Source: Chloroflexota bacterium (GTDB lineage Bacteria; Chloroflexota; Anaerolineae; Anaerolineales; Villigracilaceae). From it: a stretch of 43,809 bases of DNA. Below, in pieces: positions 14,197 through 22,711 of the stretch. The position numbers and the translations under genes are program-made. Each line of letters starts with the position of its first letter. Positions within the stretch are counted from its first letter, which is position 1. Location: assembly GCA_016219545.1 (NCBI GenBank), contig JACRMH010000026.1:1-43809 (forward strand), given 5' to 3'. The notes under the pieces were generated by a model, which saw only the letters and a list, made by a program, of their open reading frames with translations, ran no database searches and was not told where the DNA came from.

Positions 14197-17157
14197 ATGT
14201 ATCGAAAAGTTTTTAACATGCTTTCGCTTTTGCTTGTGATGGCAGTGGCATTCTCAGCAGTTTCCCCTGCCGCAGCTCAACCCGGGTTTGATTCTTCGGA
14301 AGAAAATCAAGTTGAAGAAAGTTCAAACGGGATTTATATCATTCAAATGATCCATGCTCCCGCCATTTCTTATGAAGGCGACATTCCGGGCCTGGCTACT
14401 ACCAAGCCAAATAATGGTGAGAAGCTTGATCAAAACGATCCGGATGTGCAGGAATATGTTGGACATTTGGAAGAAGAGCATGATGACGCGCTGAGAGAAT
14501 CCGGCGGCGAAAAGGTCTATGATTATGGCTATACTTTTAATGGTTTTGCTGCTCAATTGACCGTTCAACAGGCCAACAAGCTGGTTAAAGTTGACGGCGT
14601 TTTGCAGGTCAGCCCGGATACGCTTCAGACTATGGATACGTCCTCAACCCCGAGTTTCCTTGGACTCGATGCAAGAAGAGGTCTTTGGAATCAACTCGGC
14701 GGTTCTGACGAAGCTGGAAAAGGTGTGGTGATCGGTATCATTGACTCTGGCATCTGGCCTGAGAGCCTGAGTTTTGCCGATCACATCAACGAAGATACCA
14801 ATCAATGGACCTTCGATAGCGGGGATAATATTGAACTGGATTACAAAGCTCCGAGGAATTGGAGTGCACTATGCCAATTTACAGATGCTTCATGTAACAA
14901 TAAATTGATCGGCGCTCAATACTACAACGCAGCCTGGGGTGGCGATGCTGCCATCGCCGCCCAGCGTCCCTGGGAATTCCTCTCCCCGCGTGATTACAAT
15001 GCCCATGGAACCCATACTGCCTCCACGGCTGGCGGCAACTTTGGCGTTCAGGCGACAGGTCCCGCTGCTGTATTCGGTACCATCAGCGGCATGGCCCCGC
15101 ACGCTTATATTTCTGTATATAAGGCCTTGTGGTCAACTCAAAGTGGTGACACAGCCAGCGGCTTCACCTCTGACCTGGTGGCTGCAATTGATCAGGCTGT
15201 TGCCGATGGCGTGGATGTGATCAACTACTCGATCAGCGGCTCGACAACCAATTTCCTGGATCCCGTTGAAATCGCATTCCTTAATGCTGCGGATGCCGGC
15301 GTATTCGTTGCCGCTTCGGCCGGTAACAGTGGACCCGCCTCCGGCACCGTTGCGCATCCCAGCCCGTGGATTACCACGGTCGCAGCTGGAACACATAACC
15401 GCAATGGCGCTGGTTCGGTTACTTTGGGTGGAGTTACTTATAGCGGCGCGTCATTAGCTGTAGCAGCAGTCACTGCCCCGTTGATCGATTCAACTGCAGC
15501 TGGTTTACCCGGCGCAAATCCAACACAGGTGGCTTTGTGCTACAGCAATGCTGACGGCGGCGCTGTATTGGATCCGGCCTTGGTGGCAGGCAAGATCGTG
15601 GTCTGTGACCGCGGCGTGACGGCCCGTGTGAACAAGAGTCTCGCCGTTCAACAGGCAGGCGGCGTGGGTATGATCTTGTTGAATACCAGCCCGAGTTCGA
15701 TGAATGCAGATTTCCATTACGTCCCATCCGTTCATTTGCAGAATACAGATCGCGCGGCGGTTAAGGCTTATGCGGCCACCCCCGGTGCAATGGCCACGAT
15801 CAACGCGGCTACTCTCACCTTTACCGACCCTGCTCCGTTCACTGCTTCGTTCTCCTCACGCGGACCTCTCACTGCCGGCGGCGGTGACTTGCTCAAGCCT
15901 GATGTGATCGCTCCTGGACAGGATATTTTGGCTGCGGTATCTCCGGCGATAGCAGGCCGTGAATTCGATCTGCTCAGCGGCACTTCAATGTCGTCACCGC
16001 ATGTGGCGGGACTTGCTGCGCTGCTGAAGGATTTACACCCCGATTGGTCGCCCATGATGATCAAGTCAGCCTTGATGACCTCTGGCTATGATGTCCTGGA
16101 TGGTCCAAATACCAATCCCCTGGTGATCTTCCGTCAGGGTGCCGGTCATGTACGTCCAAATAGCGCGGCTGACCCGGGACTGGTTTATGATTCGAGTTTC
16201 AATAATTGGGTCGCATTCCTCTGCGGTGCTACATCTGGAGTTAACCCGGCTTTTTGTAGTTCGCTTGCCGGTGCCGGCTACTCACTGGAGCCCAGCAACC
16301 TGAATGTCCCATCCATCGCCATTGGTGATATGGCCGGTGTGCAGACTGTCAACCGCACGGTAACGAACGTCGGCGGAAAAGAGAAATACACCTTCTCTTA
16401 CAGCGGTCTGGCTGGCATCACGGTAACACCAAGCGTCAATTCATTCACTATTGAGAAGAATAGGAGCAGGAGCTATTCTGTTACATTCACTACGAATGGC
16501 GCACCGCTTAATTCCTATGCAGGCGGTTACATTACATGGACTGGCAATAAGGGCCATGTAGTCCGCATCCCGGTTGTGATCCGGCCTGTAGCCATGGCGG
16601 CTCCAAGGGAAGTCTCCGGCAGCTATAACGTCACCTTTGGTTATACAGGTCCGTTCTCGGCTACGCCAAGCGGTTTGGTTCCCGCCACAGCCTTTAGCGA
16701 CAGCATCAACACCGGCGATTTCCTAACCTACCCTGTGACTGTCCCTGCTGGCACAACTTATGCGCGCTTCGCGATATTTGACTCTGAAACCACCCCCGGC
16801 AGCGATCTTGACCTGTACATTTACAACGGTGCTGGAACTTTGGTTGGCGTTAGTGCTGGCGGCACCTCTGATGAAACGGTGAATCTTGTGAATCCAACGG
16901 CCGGAAATTATACGATTGCCATTGATGGCTTTGGAACGGCCAATCCCTCCACTTTCACCGTTTATGCATGGGTGTTGGACGGAACGGATGCTGGCAATAT
17001 GACCGTCAGCGCTCCCGCCTCCGCGACAGTTGGTACTGTGGGAACGATCAATCTGACCTTTAGCGGTTTGACGCCCGGCGTCAAATATCTTGGCAGGATT
17101 TCCTACAGCGGCGTGGCCGGCCTTCCCAGCCCGACCGTCGTGCGTGTCGATCCATAA
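14197..17157 (+). CDS. Secreted subtilisin-like serine protease (S8) with PA domain
   Basis: A 986-residue protein. Order: signal peptide (~1-27, ending SPAAAQ), I9-type propeptide (~45-147) with YTFNGFAAQL, then the S8 catalytic domain. Catalytic residues are D183 (IIDSGIWPES), H270 (NAHGTHTAST) and S597 (SGTSMSSPHVAG), with oxyanion N377. A PA domain is inserted before the Ser block (~430-535). A fn3-like domain (TVNRTVTNVGGKEKYTFSYS) and a PPC-like beta domain near the C-terminus follow. The layout is that of plant cucumisin-like subtilases. It should be released and self-activated outside the cell. GAGGAGAG precedes the ATG, and a perfect terminator follows. Confidence 0.95.
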   Translation: MYRKVFNMLSLLLVMAVAFSAVSPAAAQPGFDSSEENQVEESSNGIYIIQMIHAPAISYEGDIPGLATTKPNNGEKLDQNDPDVQEYVGHLEEEHDDALRESGGEKVYDYGYTFNGFAAQLTVQQANKLVKVDGVLQVSPDTLQTMDTSSTPSFLGLDARRGLWNQLGGSDEAGKGVVIGIIDSGIWPESLSFADHINEDTNQWTFDSGDNIELDYKAPRNWSALCQFTDASCNNKLIGAQYYNAAWGGDAAIAAQRPWEFLSPRDYNAHGTHTASTAGGNFGVQATGPAAVFGTISGMAPHAYISVYKALWSTQSGDTASGFTSDLVAAIDQAVADGVDVINYSISGSTTNFLDPVEIAFLNAADAGVFVAASAGNSGPASGTVAHPSPWITTVAAGTHNRNGAGSVTLGGVTYSGASLAVAAVTAPLIDSTAAGLPGANPTQVALCYSNADGGAVLDPALVAGKIVVCDRGVTARVNKSLAVQQAGGVGMILLNTSPSSMNADFHYVPSVHLQNTDRAAVKAYAATPGAMATINAATLTFTDPAPFTASFSSRGPLTAGGGDLLKPDVIAPGQDILAAVSPAIAGREFDLLSGTSMSSPHVAGLAALLKDLHPDWSPMMIKSALMTSGYDVLDGPNTNPLVIFRQGAGHVRPNSAADPGLVYDSSFNNWVAFLCGATSGVNPAFCSSLAGAGYSLEPSNLNVPSIAIGDMAGVQTVNRTVTNVGGKEKYTFSYSGLAGITVTPSVNSFTIEKNRSRSYSVTFTTNGAPLNSYAGGYITWTGNKGHVVRIPVVIRPVAMAAPREVSGSYNVTFGYTGPFSATPSGLVPATAFSDSINTGDFLTYPVTVPAGTTYARFAIFDSETTPGSDLDLYIYNGAGTLVGVSAGGTSDETVNLVNPTAGNYTIAIDGFGTANPSTFTVYAWVLDGTDAGNMTVSAPASATVGTVGTINLTFSGLTPGVKYLGRISYSGVAGLPSPTVVRVDP

Positions 17158-17183
17158 TAAAGCAGGTTCTCGTTCGATAAGTT

Positions 17184-17224
17184 AATAAAACAGGCTGGCG
17201 AAGTTATCGCCAGCCTGTTTTATT
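17184..17224. terminator. Bidirectional terminator between subtilase and 17243 gene
   Basis: AATAAAACAGGCTGGCGA and TCGCCAGCCTGTTTTATT form a perfect 18-bp stem with a 5-nt loop. A/T tracts on both sides allow it to stop both converging genes. Confidence 0.95.
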
Positions 17225-17242
17225 TGATGAGGAGGGAGTTCT

Positions 17243-17620
17243 TTAGGTGTCGTACGCTGCGCCTTCAACAGGTGGGATGGGATCTTTGCAATAAGTTAAC
17301 GATCTATCTTTCCCGGCGTGATATTCAAATTCACGGATATCATGTTTCAATATAACAAGATATCCGGGCGTTAAAACCTGTGCATACATCATGTTAGGCT
17401 GCGGACAGCCGAGACTTCCATCAGACCAGGTGACTGCTTTAGCTTCCACGAGGGTGATATCACTCGTTTGGATGGATAATCTTTGGGCGAGGTCTTCCTT
17501 TGCTTTTTCGATCAAGCCATCCATGCCGGAAGTGGAAGGTGTTGGTAATGTCGAATTCATTTGCGTATTACTTCCTTGAATTGACTTAAGAAAATTTTCG
17601 AGATGGTGAATGGGGAGCAT
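17243..17620 (-). CDS. Hypothetical protein with captured promoter and N-terminus
   Basis: A 125-residue ORF. The first 12 codons (MLPIHHLENFLK) and the promoter come from the 71-bp cassette also found before the DUF1801 gene. The rest is a different domain: I-x-KAKEDLAQRLSI, then AVTWSDGSLGCPQPNMMYAQ, TPGYLVIL and EYHAG. I have seen this SLGCPQPxMMYAQVLTPGY pattern in unnamed bacterial proteins but know no function. The natural start may be the later Met at MNSTLPTPS (residue 21). It looks like a chimeric gene. Confidence 0.7.
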   Translation of the reverse strand: MLPIHHLENFLKSIQGSNTQMNSTLPTPSTSGMDGLIEKAKEDLAQRLSIQTSDITLVEAKAVTWSDGSLGCPQPNMMYAQVLTPGYLVILKHDIREFEYHAGKDRSLTYCKDPIPPVEGAAYDT

Positions 17621-17656
17621 GATCTTCGCTCCAAAAATATTATAGCACCCGCCCGG
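17586..17656 (-). repeat. Duplicated promoter/start cassette, copy B
   Basis: Matches 13713-13783 at 67 of 71 bases, including TGCTATAAT (TATAAT at 17644-17639) and the ATG at 17620. Identity ends just after the shared codons on one side and just past the promoter on the other. Confidence 0.85.
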
Positions 17657-17731
17657 TGCGCATTTTGATAAAATCATTTTATAATCTTTGTGTCACAGCA
17701 AAACAGTCAATGTCAATAAGGAGAGCAAATT

Positions 17732-17839
17732 ATGGAAGCACATCCCTGCCCCAAGTGTAATGAAACGATGGACGAAGGTACTGTAAGCTTAACTGGAAGC
17801 GGTTTTTTTGGTTATGTCTCCCGCAAACAAACAGGATGA
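17732..17839 (+). CDS. Very short zinc-ribbon-like ORF (35 aa), probably truncated
   Basis: MEAHPCPKCNETMDEGTVSL, then TGSGFFGYVSRKQTG and stop, behind AATAAGGAGAGCAAATT. CPKCxxxMxEG is the first half of a small zinc ribbon; a second CxxC would be needed to bind metal and is missing. A stop codon, a purine-rich stretch and a strong terminator follow. It is divergent from the 17243 gene, as the related ORF at 13914 is from DUF1801. Confidence 0.5.
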   Translation: MEAHPCPKCNETMDEGTVSLTGSGFFGYVSRKQTG

Positions 17840-17877
17840 ATTAAAGAAAAAAATACCGTAAAGATTTGCGGAGGATG

Positions 17878-17910
17878 AAAAAGCGACGTGATGCGACACG
17901 TCGCTTTTTG
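17878..17910 (+). terminator. Intrinsic terminator after the zinc-ribbon ORF
   Basis: AAAAAGCGACGTG and CACGTCGCTTTTT, a perfect 13-bp stem with loop ATGCGA. Confidence 0.9.
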
Positions 17911-17971
17911 TTATAAAGACAGGCGAATCCCCCCTCATCATAGACTTTCATTAACCTCCCCATTCCTCCAG

Positions 17972-18000
17972 TTGCGGGATTAGTCGGATGGACTTATAGT
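17972..18000 (+). promoter_or_regulatory. Promoter of the ABC exporter
   Basis: TTGCGG (17972-17977), 17-bp spacer, TATAGT (17995-18000). Transcription would begin near 18007, downstream of the first possible start codon (TTG 18001), which supports ATG 18079. Confidence 0.6.
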
Positions 18001-18078
18001 TTGCTCGTTGGCTGGTCAAAACCTTATTGTTTACTACCAGCAGACCAGAAGACAAAGCGACCAGGAGACTATAAAACT

Positions 18079-20046
18079 ATGCACTACGGCGGTTGGTTTC
18101 AATACATGCGTTCAGGAGACGAGAAACCCAAGATCACTCGTCAATTATTGTTACGTGTCCTTACCTACGCACGCGGATATTGGTGGCATATTGCGGGCAT
18201 GTTGGTCACGATCCTGCTGACCACGGGCTTGTCCCTGCTGACTCCGCTCATTTTCCGCAACATGATAGACGTGGTGCTGCCAGCCAAGGATGTGAATCGA
18301 CTCGTGGTCCTCGGTGTGGCGTTATTGCTCATCCCTGCGCTGACCGGCGGGATCAACGTCATTCAAAGGCGTTTGAACGCCACCGTCGGCGAAGGCGTGA
18401 TCTACGACCTGCGTTCAACACTGTTTGCGCAGTTACAGCGCATGTCCTTGCGATTTTTTACGAATACAAAATCCGGCGAGTTAATGAGCCGCCTCAACAA
18501 TGACGTGGTCGGTGCGCAGAATGCCATCAGTAATACCATTGTCAACATCGTGACGAATTTGATTGAAGCCATTGCGTTATTGGCCGTCATGCTCACGCTC
18601 GAATGGCGGCTGACTCTCATCAGCATCTTGATCCTGCCGCTGTTCATTATCGCGGCGCAGCGCTTGGGTCTTGTCCTGCGTGATATTGCGCGCAAAGCCA
18701 TGGACATGAATGCGCAGATGAACGCGCACATGAACGAAACTCTCAACATCGGCGGCGCATTGTTGGTCAAGTTGTTCGGCCGCGCCCGCGAAGAGGAAGG
18801 ACGTTTCCGTGAGCGCGCCGCGGGTGTCCGCGATATTGGCATTCGCCGCGCCGTGGTTGGCTCAACGTTCTTTGTCATCTTCGGGCTTATCACCGCGGTG
18901 GGCACGGCCCTCGTCTACGGTCTTGGCGGCTGGTATGTCATTCAAGGTTCATTCACCGTCGGCACCATCGTGGCCTTCGGTTCGTATCTGGGAAATTTAT
19001 ACGGCACGCTGCAGGGTCTCGCGGGCGCGCCCGTTGAATTTTCAACCAGCATGGTTTCATTCGAACGCGTCTTCGAGATCATTGACCTGCCGCACGACAT
19101 CGTCGAGAAAAAAGACGCTCTCGTTCTCAGGGATGCAAAAGGCGAACTCGAATTTGAAAATATCAACTTCAAATATGCGGTCAACGAAAACACCATGCTC
19201 AAGGAAGTCAAACGGTATGGAAAGATGGAAGACGTGGGTGCGGTGTTATCTGGCGGGAAGAAAGCAACAGACGATAGACCGAAGACCGTAGACGGTCGAC
19301 CGTCCGCCGTCCACGGTCAGGATTCACTCGAGCCTGTTCAAACATCTCAAGCACGCGAAGTCGCTTTGGAAGGAGTCTCCTTTACCGCCGCACCCGGACA
19401 GTTGGTTGCTCTCGTCGGTCCATCCGGCGCTGGCAAAACCACGCTGACCTATCTCATTCCAAGATTGTACGATCCCACCAGCGGAGTCATCCGCATTGAC
19501 GGGCACGACCTGCGCGATGTGACCCTCGACTCGCTCGCCGCCACGATCGGCATGGTGACGCAGGAGACGCACCTTTTCCACGATACCATCCGCACGAATT
19601 TGACCTACGCAAAAATGGACGCCACGCAAGCCGAGATCGAGTCCGCCGCGCGCGCCGCCAACATCCACGACTTTGTGGCGGGATTGCCTGACCGATATGA
19701 CACCATCGTTGGTGAACGCGGTTATCGTTTGAGCGGCGGTGAAAAACAACGCGTAGCTCTTGCAAGAGTCATCTTGAAGAACCCGCGCATTTTGGTTTTG
19801 GACGAAGCCACCAGTTCCCTCGATAGTGAATCTGAATCATTGATTCAAGATGCATTGAAACGAGTCATGGCGGGGCGCACATCCATTGTCATTGCACACA
19901 GATTGAGCACGATCCTGGCCGCTGATTTAATTTTGGTGATGGATCGAGGAAGAATCGTTGAAAGAGGAACGCACGATGAGTTACTCGCGACGGGCGGGCT
20001 GTATAGTCAGTTGTATGAGACGCAGTTTCGAGGGGAGAGAGTGTAA
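18079..20046 (+). CDS. ABC exporter half-transporter (TMD-NBD)
   Basis: A 655-residue type IV ABC exporter, predicted to work as a homodimer. Six TM helices (~30-310) are followed by one NBD with Walker A GPSGAGKTT, signature LSGGEKQR, Walker B ILVLDEATSS and the switch His in IAHRLS. The A-loop region (FENINFKYAV) is split from the first NBD strand (VALEGVSFTA) by about 60 residues of low-complexity sequence. These contain a 7-bp tandem array (D-D-R-P-K-T-V-D-G-R-P-S-A-V-H-G). This is unusual, because the A-loop aromatic stacks on ATP close to Walker A. Substrate unknown. Start chosen with AGGAG 11 bp upstream. Confidence 0.93.
   Translation: MHYGGWFQYMRSGDEKPKITRQLLLRVLTYARGYWWHIAGMLVTILLTTGLSLLTPLIFRNMIDVVLPAKDVNRLVVLGVALLLIPALTGGINVIQRRLNATVGEGVIYDLRSTLFAQLQRMSLRFFTNTKSGELMSRLNNDVVGAQNAISNTIVNIVTNLIEAIALLAVMLTLEWRLTLISILILPLFIIAAQRLGLVLRDIARKAMDMNAQMNAHMNETLNIGGALLVKLFGRAREEEGRFRERAAGVRDIGIRRAVVGSTFFVIFGLITAVGTALVYGLGGWYVIQGSFTVGTIVAFGSYLGNLYGTLQGLAGAPVEFSTSMVSFERVFEIIDLPHDIVEKKDALVLRDAKGELEFENINFKYAVNENTMLKEVKRYGKMEDVGAVLSGGKKATDDRPKTVDGRPSAVHGQDSLEPVQTSQAREVALEGVSFTAAPGQLVALVGPSGAGKTTLTYLIPRLYDPTSGVIRIDGHDLRDVTLDSLAATIGMVTQETHLFHDTIRTNLTYAKMDATQAEIESAARAANIHDFVAGLPDRYDTIVGERGYRLSGGEKQRVALARVILKNPRILVLDEATSSLDSESESLIQDALKRVMAGRTSIVIAHRLSTILAADLILVMDRGRIVERGTHDELLATGGLYSQLYETQFRGERV
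19270..19318. repeat. 7-bp tandem repeat inside the ABC exporter gene
   Basis: Seven consecutive heptads: GACGATA, GACCGAA, GACCGTA, GACGGTC, GACCGTC, CGCCGTC, CACGGTC. The 49-bp array is read through in frame between the transmembrane and ATPase parts. Confidence 0.8.
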
Positions 20047-20059
20047 GGGAAGGTTGAAA

Positions 20060-20521
20060 TCAAATACTGCTTTTTGATTGTTCCCACAATTGGCGTGTGA
20101 GTTGGATCTGACCGAGATGAAGTGTGGAATGTTCGAGCGCATGAAGCAATGCCCATGCCACGCTGAATTCACGCCCACCCCTGGCTGGGCGCATTTTTTC
20201 CAAATCCTGTATAGTAAATTTCTCCAACACGGCTCGTGCATATTCCAGATTGTCCGCAAGACGTTTCTTCAAGACATCCACTCCCACACCATGGACTCTG
20301 AACTCTGCTTCGCGATCACGTTCAGTCGTGTCTTGCGCCGCGACATCTCCGATCCAGTACCGTTCCGCGCCTGTCAGATGGAACACCAGAACACTGACAG
20401 AGTTCATATATATCCCTGGAGTCCAATCCAGCGCGGCTGGCGGAAGTCCGTCCAACTCCTTGAGAATATCAGTATGACATATTTGCAAAACATTTAGGTA
20501 TTCTTGGAAAAAAGTTTGCAT
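20060..20521 (-). CDS. DinB-family protein
   Basis: A 153-residue four-helix protein of the DinB/YfiT superfamily. Candidate metal ligands are the His in VLVFHLTGAERYW and the two in LLHALEHSTLHLGQ, the usual three-His pattern. Many members are thiol-dependent transferases; the substrate cannot be told here. It converges on the ABC exporter with a 13-bp gap and stands alone. Confidence 0.85.
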   Translation of the reverse strand: MQTFFQEYLNVLQICHTDILKELDGLPPAALDWTPGIYMNSVSVLVFHLTGAERYWIGDVAAQDTTERDREAEFRVHGVGVDVLKKRLADNLEYARAVLEKFTIQDLEKMRPARGGREFSVAWALLHALEHSTLHLGQIQLTRQLWEQSKSSI

Positions 20522-20571
20522 GGGTCACCGATCCTTTCCGAACCAATAAAAAAATCATTTTGAGCTGCGAG

Positions 20572-21420
20572 TTACTTGTTTCGATCCACTACCGCTTTAA
20601 CCAACTTGACCGCGATACTGCCGCCGGGCACGAAAGTGCCGATGGCATCCGCAGTCACATCGAACAGGAGATCGCGGGTGAGAATGCCTTTGATCTGATC
20701 CTGCAGCTTTTTGCCTCCCGTATGTACATCACCCGTGAGCGCATCGAATTCGACGATCACTTTTTTGTTCTTCGCCGCCCATTCATATTCGAAGGCATAG
20801 ACCGGACGGAAATTCAGATCGACAGTTTCTATATTCACCCGTTCCTCATGGACAGCCTGGGCATTTTTTACAGGACGAACAACTTCAGTAGTCACCTGCC
20901 GGACTACAGCGGTTGCCCGAACCTGAGGTGGAATCAGTAGTATTCCTTCGGGGTTGAATGTGCCTAGATCGGAAATTTCAACTCGGGTGAAATTCGCATA
21001 TTTCTGGAAATCAACCTGCGCCCCACTCACGCCGTCGAAGGTCTGCTCGACGTGCAGGTCCTGTACACAATGTTCAACAGCCGTGAGCTTGAAAGCAGGA
21101 TCCCCTTTTGGTTGAGGCACAACCGATACCTCCTGACCTAAAATAGTTACACTTTTTACTTCCTTCCAACCCGTGGTCACCGTGTAGGTCGCAGCACGGT
21201 CATAGACAGTTTTGGATGAGGCCGATACCAGCCAGAAAGGCTCCAATCGATTCTCTGTTGAAGTTAGTTGAAGTTCCTCCGGTTTGGGACGTGAGATCAG
21301 CGCTCCTAACATTCCCGCCACCAAATTCATTTTCTTTTGCTCTATGCGGTCATGGGCTGCATTTACATCGAACTGGGGAGTAAGGTTATAAACATGTTCG
21401 GAAGGGAGATAGATTTCCAT
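20572..21420 (-). CDS. Unknown protein with PepSY-like segment
   Basis: A 282-residue protein without a signal peptide or clear TM helix. Residues ~205-240 (YAFEYEWAAKNKKVIVEFDA, then LTGDVHTGGK) resemble a PepSY motif, in which a strand is followed by D-A-x-TG. The C-terminus (DVTADAIGTFVPGGSIAVKL) is mildly hydrophobic. AGGA lies 9 bp before the ATG, and an extended -10 (TGCTATACT) lies about 60-70 bp upstream, near 21480-21490. I cannot name a family. The 21421-21613 gap holds only this promoter. Confidence 0.65.
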   Translation of the reverse strand: MEIYLPSEHVYNLTPQFDVNAAHDRIEQKKMNLVAGMLGALISRPKPEELQLTSTENRLEPFWLVSASSKTVYDRAATYTVTTGWKEVKSVTILGQEVSVVPQPKGDPAFKLTAVEHCVQDLHVEQTFDGVSGAQVDFQKYANFTRVEISDLGTFNPEGILLIPPQVRATAVVRQVTTEVVRPVKNAQAVHEERVNIETVDLNFRPVYAFEYEWAAKNKKVIVEFDALTGDVHTGGKKLQDQIKGILTRDLLFDVTADAIGTFVPGGSIAVKLVKAVVDRNK

Positions 21421-21613
21421 AAGGTCACATCCTATGAATAAGTTGACAGTTTACGGCACGGACAATCATCAATGTCCGCAGTATAGCACTTTTGGCATGA
21501 GGTGGAGTTGATTTATGTCTCCTAAACACTTCCCAAAGCGAATGGAATAAATCGCATCAAATGAACATTGAAACCCTGGTTACCAGTCCTGATAGAAAAC
21601 CACCGATTAATGT

Positions 21614-21648
21614 AAAAAAGGGACCAACATACCAATATGCTGGTCTCA
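21614..21648 (-). terminator. Terminator of the DUF5343 operon
   Basis: On the minus strand GAGACCAGCATA and TATGTTGGTCCC form an imperfect 12-bp stem around TTGG, followed by TTTTTT. Confidence 0.75.
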
Positions 21649-21675
21649 AATCAAATAATTATGTATGCTGATTCT

Positions 21676-22167
21676 CTATTTCTTCTCTTTCTTTGAAGAC
21701 GGCTTCTCTAATGGCGGAGAAACTAATATATCTTTTTCTGTCTTTTCTTTCTGTTGAACAGCTGATGGAGGATATTTCGGGCTTTGGTCGCCAATTGTAT
21801 GTGTATTTGCCCCTTTGGCTATTGCAAAACCTGAAATTCCAGACAATATTGGCAAACCTGCTTCTGCTGAAATAGATTTTGTTAAGATAAGAATCGCGAG
21901 GACTATTATCAACAATACAGCAAGGATAATTTGACCATATGCAATCCAAAACGTGATACGACTATCGTTGAAATATTCCGTTAAAGCATGACGAGAATCA
22001 TCATCTATGCCTTCCGAAAGTCTTTGTTTTTCAACAAAATAACTTCGTGAGGTTAACCGCCATGCAAACCAAACAGTGCTTAAAATGACTAATATTCCAA
22101 AAACCCCTATGGCGATGGAAAGGGAGAAAATACCATCCCAAGGTTGAAAAGTTGTACCGGTCGTCAT
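21676..22167 (-). CDS. Two-TM membrane protein of the DUF5343/Ymh operon
   Basis: The start is ATG 22167, with a near-perfect AAAGGAGG 6 bp upstream. The 163-residue protein has two TM helices (ISLSIAIGVFGILVILSTVW-like and IILAVLLIIVLAILIL) separated by a charged loop, then a hydrophilic tail with TIGDQSPKYPPSAV and a Lys/Glu-rich end. It is the last gene before a terminator and 59 bp after the Ymh gene. A membrane effector would fit a defence operon, but nothing in the sequence proves this. Confidence 0.7.
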   Translation of the reverse strand: MTTGTTFQPWDGIFSLSIAIGVFGILVILSTVWFAWRLTSRSYFVEKQRLSEGIDDDSRHALTEYFNDSRITFWIAYGQIILAVLLIIVLAILILTKSISAEAGLPILSGISGFAIAKGANTHTIGDQSPKYPPSAVQQKEKTEKDILVSPPLEKPSSKKEKK

Positions 22168-22225
22168 GCTAGCCTCCTTTGAATACACATGTAAGAACAT
22201 TTTTGGTAGACGAACTATTAAGTAT

Positions 22226-22711
22226 CTAAATATAGTTTTCTTGTTCAAGCTTTCGCATTAGGATTGAAGCAAGACTCAAGTGGTCGAGACAAGAGTCAAC
22301 ATCGTCTTTTACTCCATATTCATGCCCACGAGGATTTCTTATCGCTAAGACGCTTCCCGCAAAAAGAAACTGAAAGCCTTTTTGTTCATCTATTTCTGAC
22401 TCGTTCGCCATTTTAGTTAACTTTATAGCAGGGGATTTTTCGGCAAATGCCTGCATCATCAATTTGTATCCAGTTTCTCTTATCCCCGAATGACGTTGAA
22501 TCTCCTTATCAATAAACTTGAATGCTTCAAAAGTCGCCTGAGCAAAATGACCATTATCAAAGAGTTTTTTTACATCTTCGGGAAGTTTTGGATGAATGTT
22601 TCTTATGTCAAATGGATGAAGATGTTGTTCAGGGATTTCTTCTTCTTTTTTCTCTCTGATAACAACACTTCGCCTAACAATTTTCTCAAATTGCTCTAAC
22701 TTAATCGGCAT
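22226..22711 (-). CDS. Ymh/TIGR02391 family protein
   Basis: A 161-residue protein with the Hypoth_ymh pattern: a mostly helical C-terminal domain with FDNGHFAQATFEAFKFIDKE, SGIRETGYKLMMQAFAE and GFQFLFAGSVLAIRNPRGHE. This family is common in defence islands and phage-related genes and is often annotated as abortive-infection-like; its activity is not established. The start overlaps the end of the DUF5343 gene by 11 bp, so the two are translated as a pair. The region is visibly more AT-rich than its neighbours. Confidence 0.85.
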   Translation of the reverse strand: MPIKLEQFEKIVRRSVVIREKKEEEIPEQHLHPFDIRNIHPKLPEDVKKLFDNGHFAQATFEAFKFIDKEIQRHSGIRETGYKLMMQAFAEKSPAIKLTKMANESEIDEQKGFQFLFAGSVLAIRNPRGHEYGVKDDVDSCLDHLSLASILMRKLEQENYI

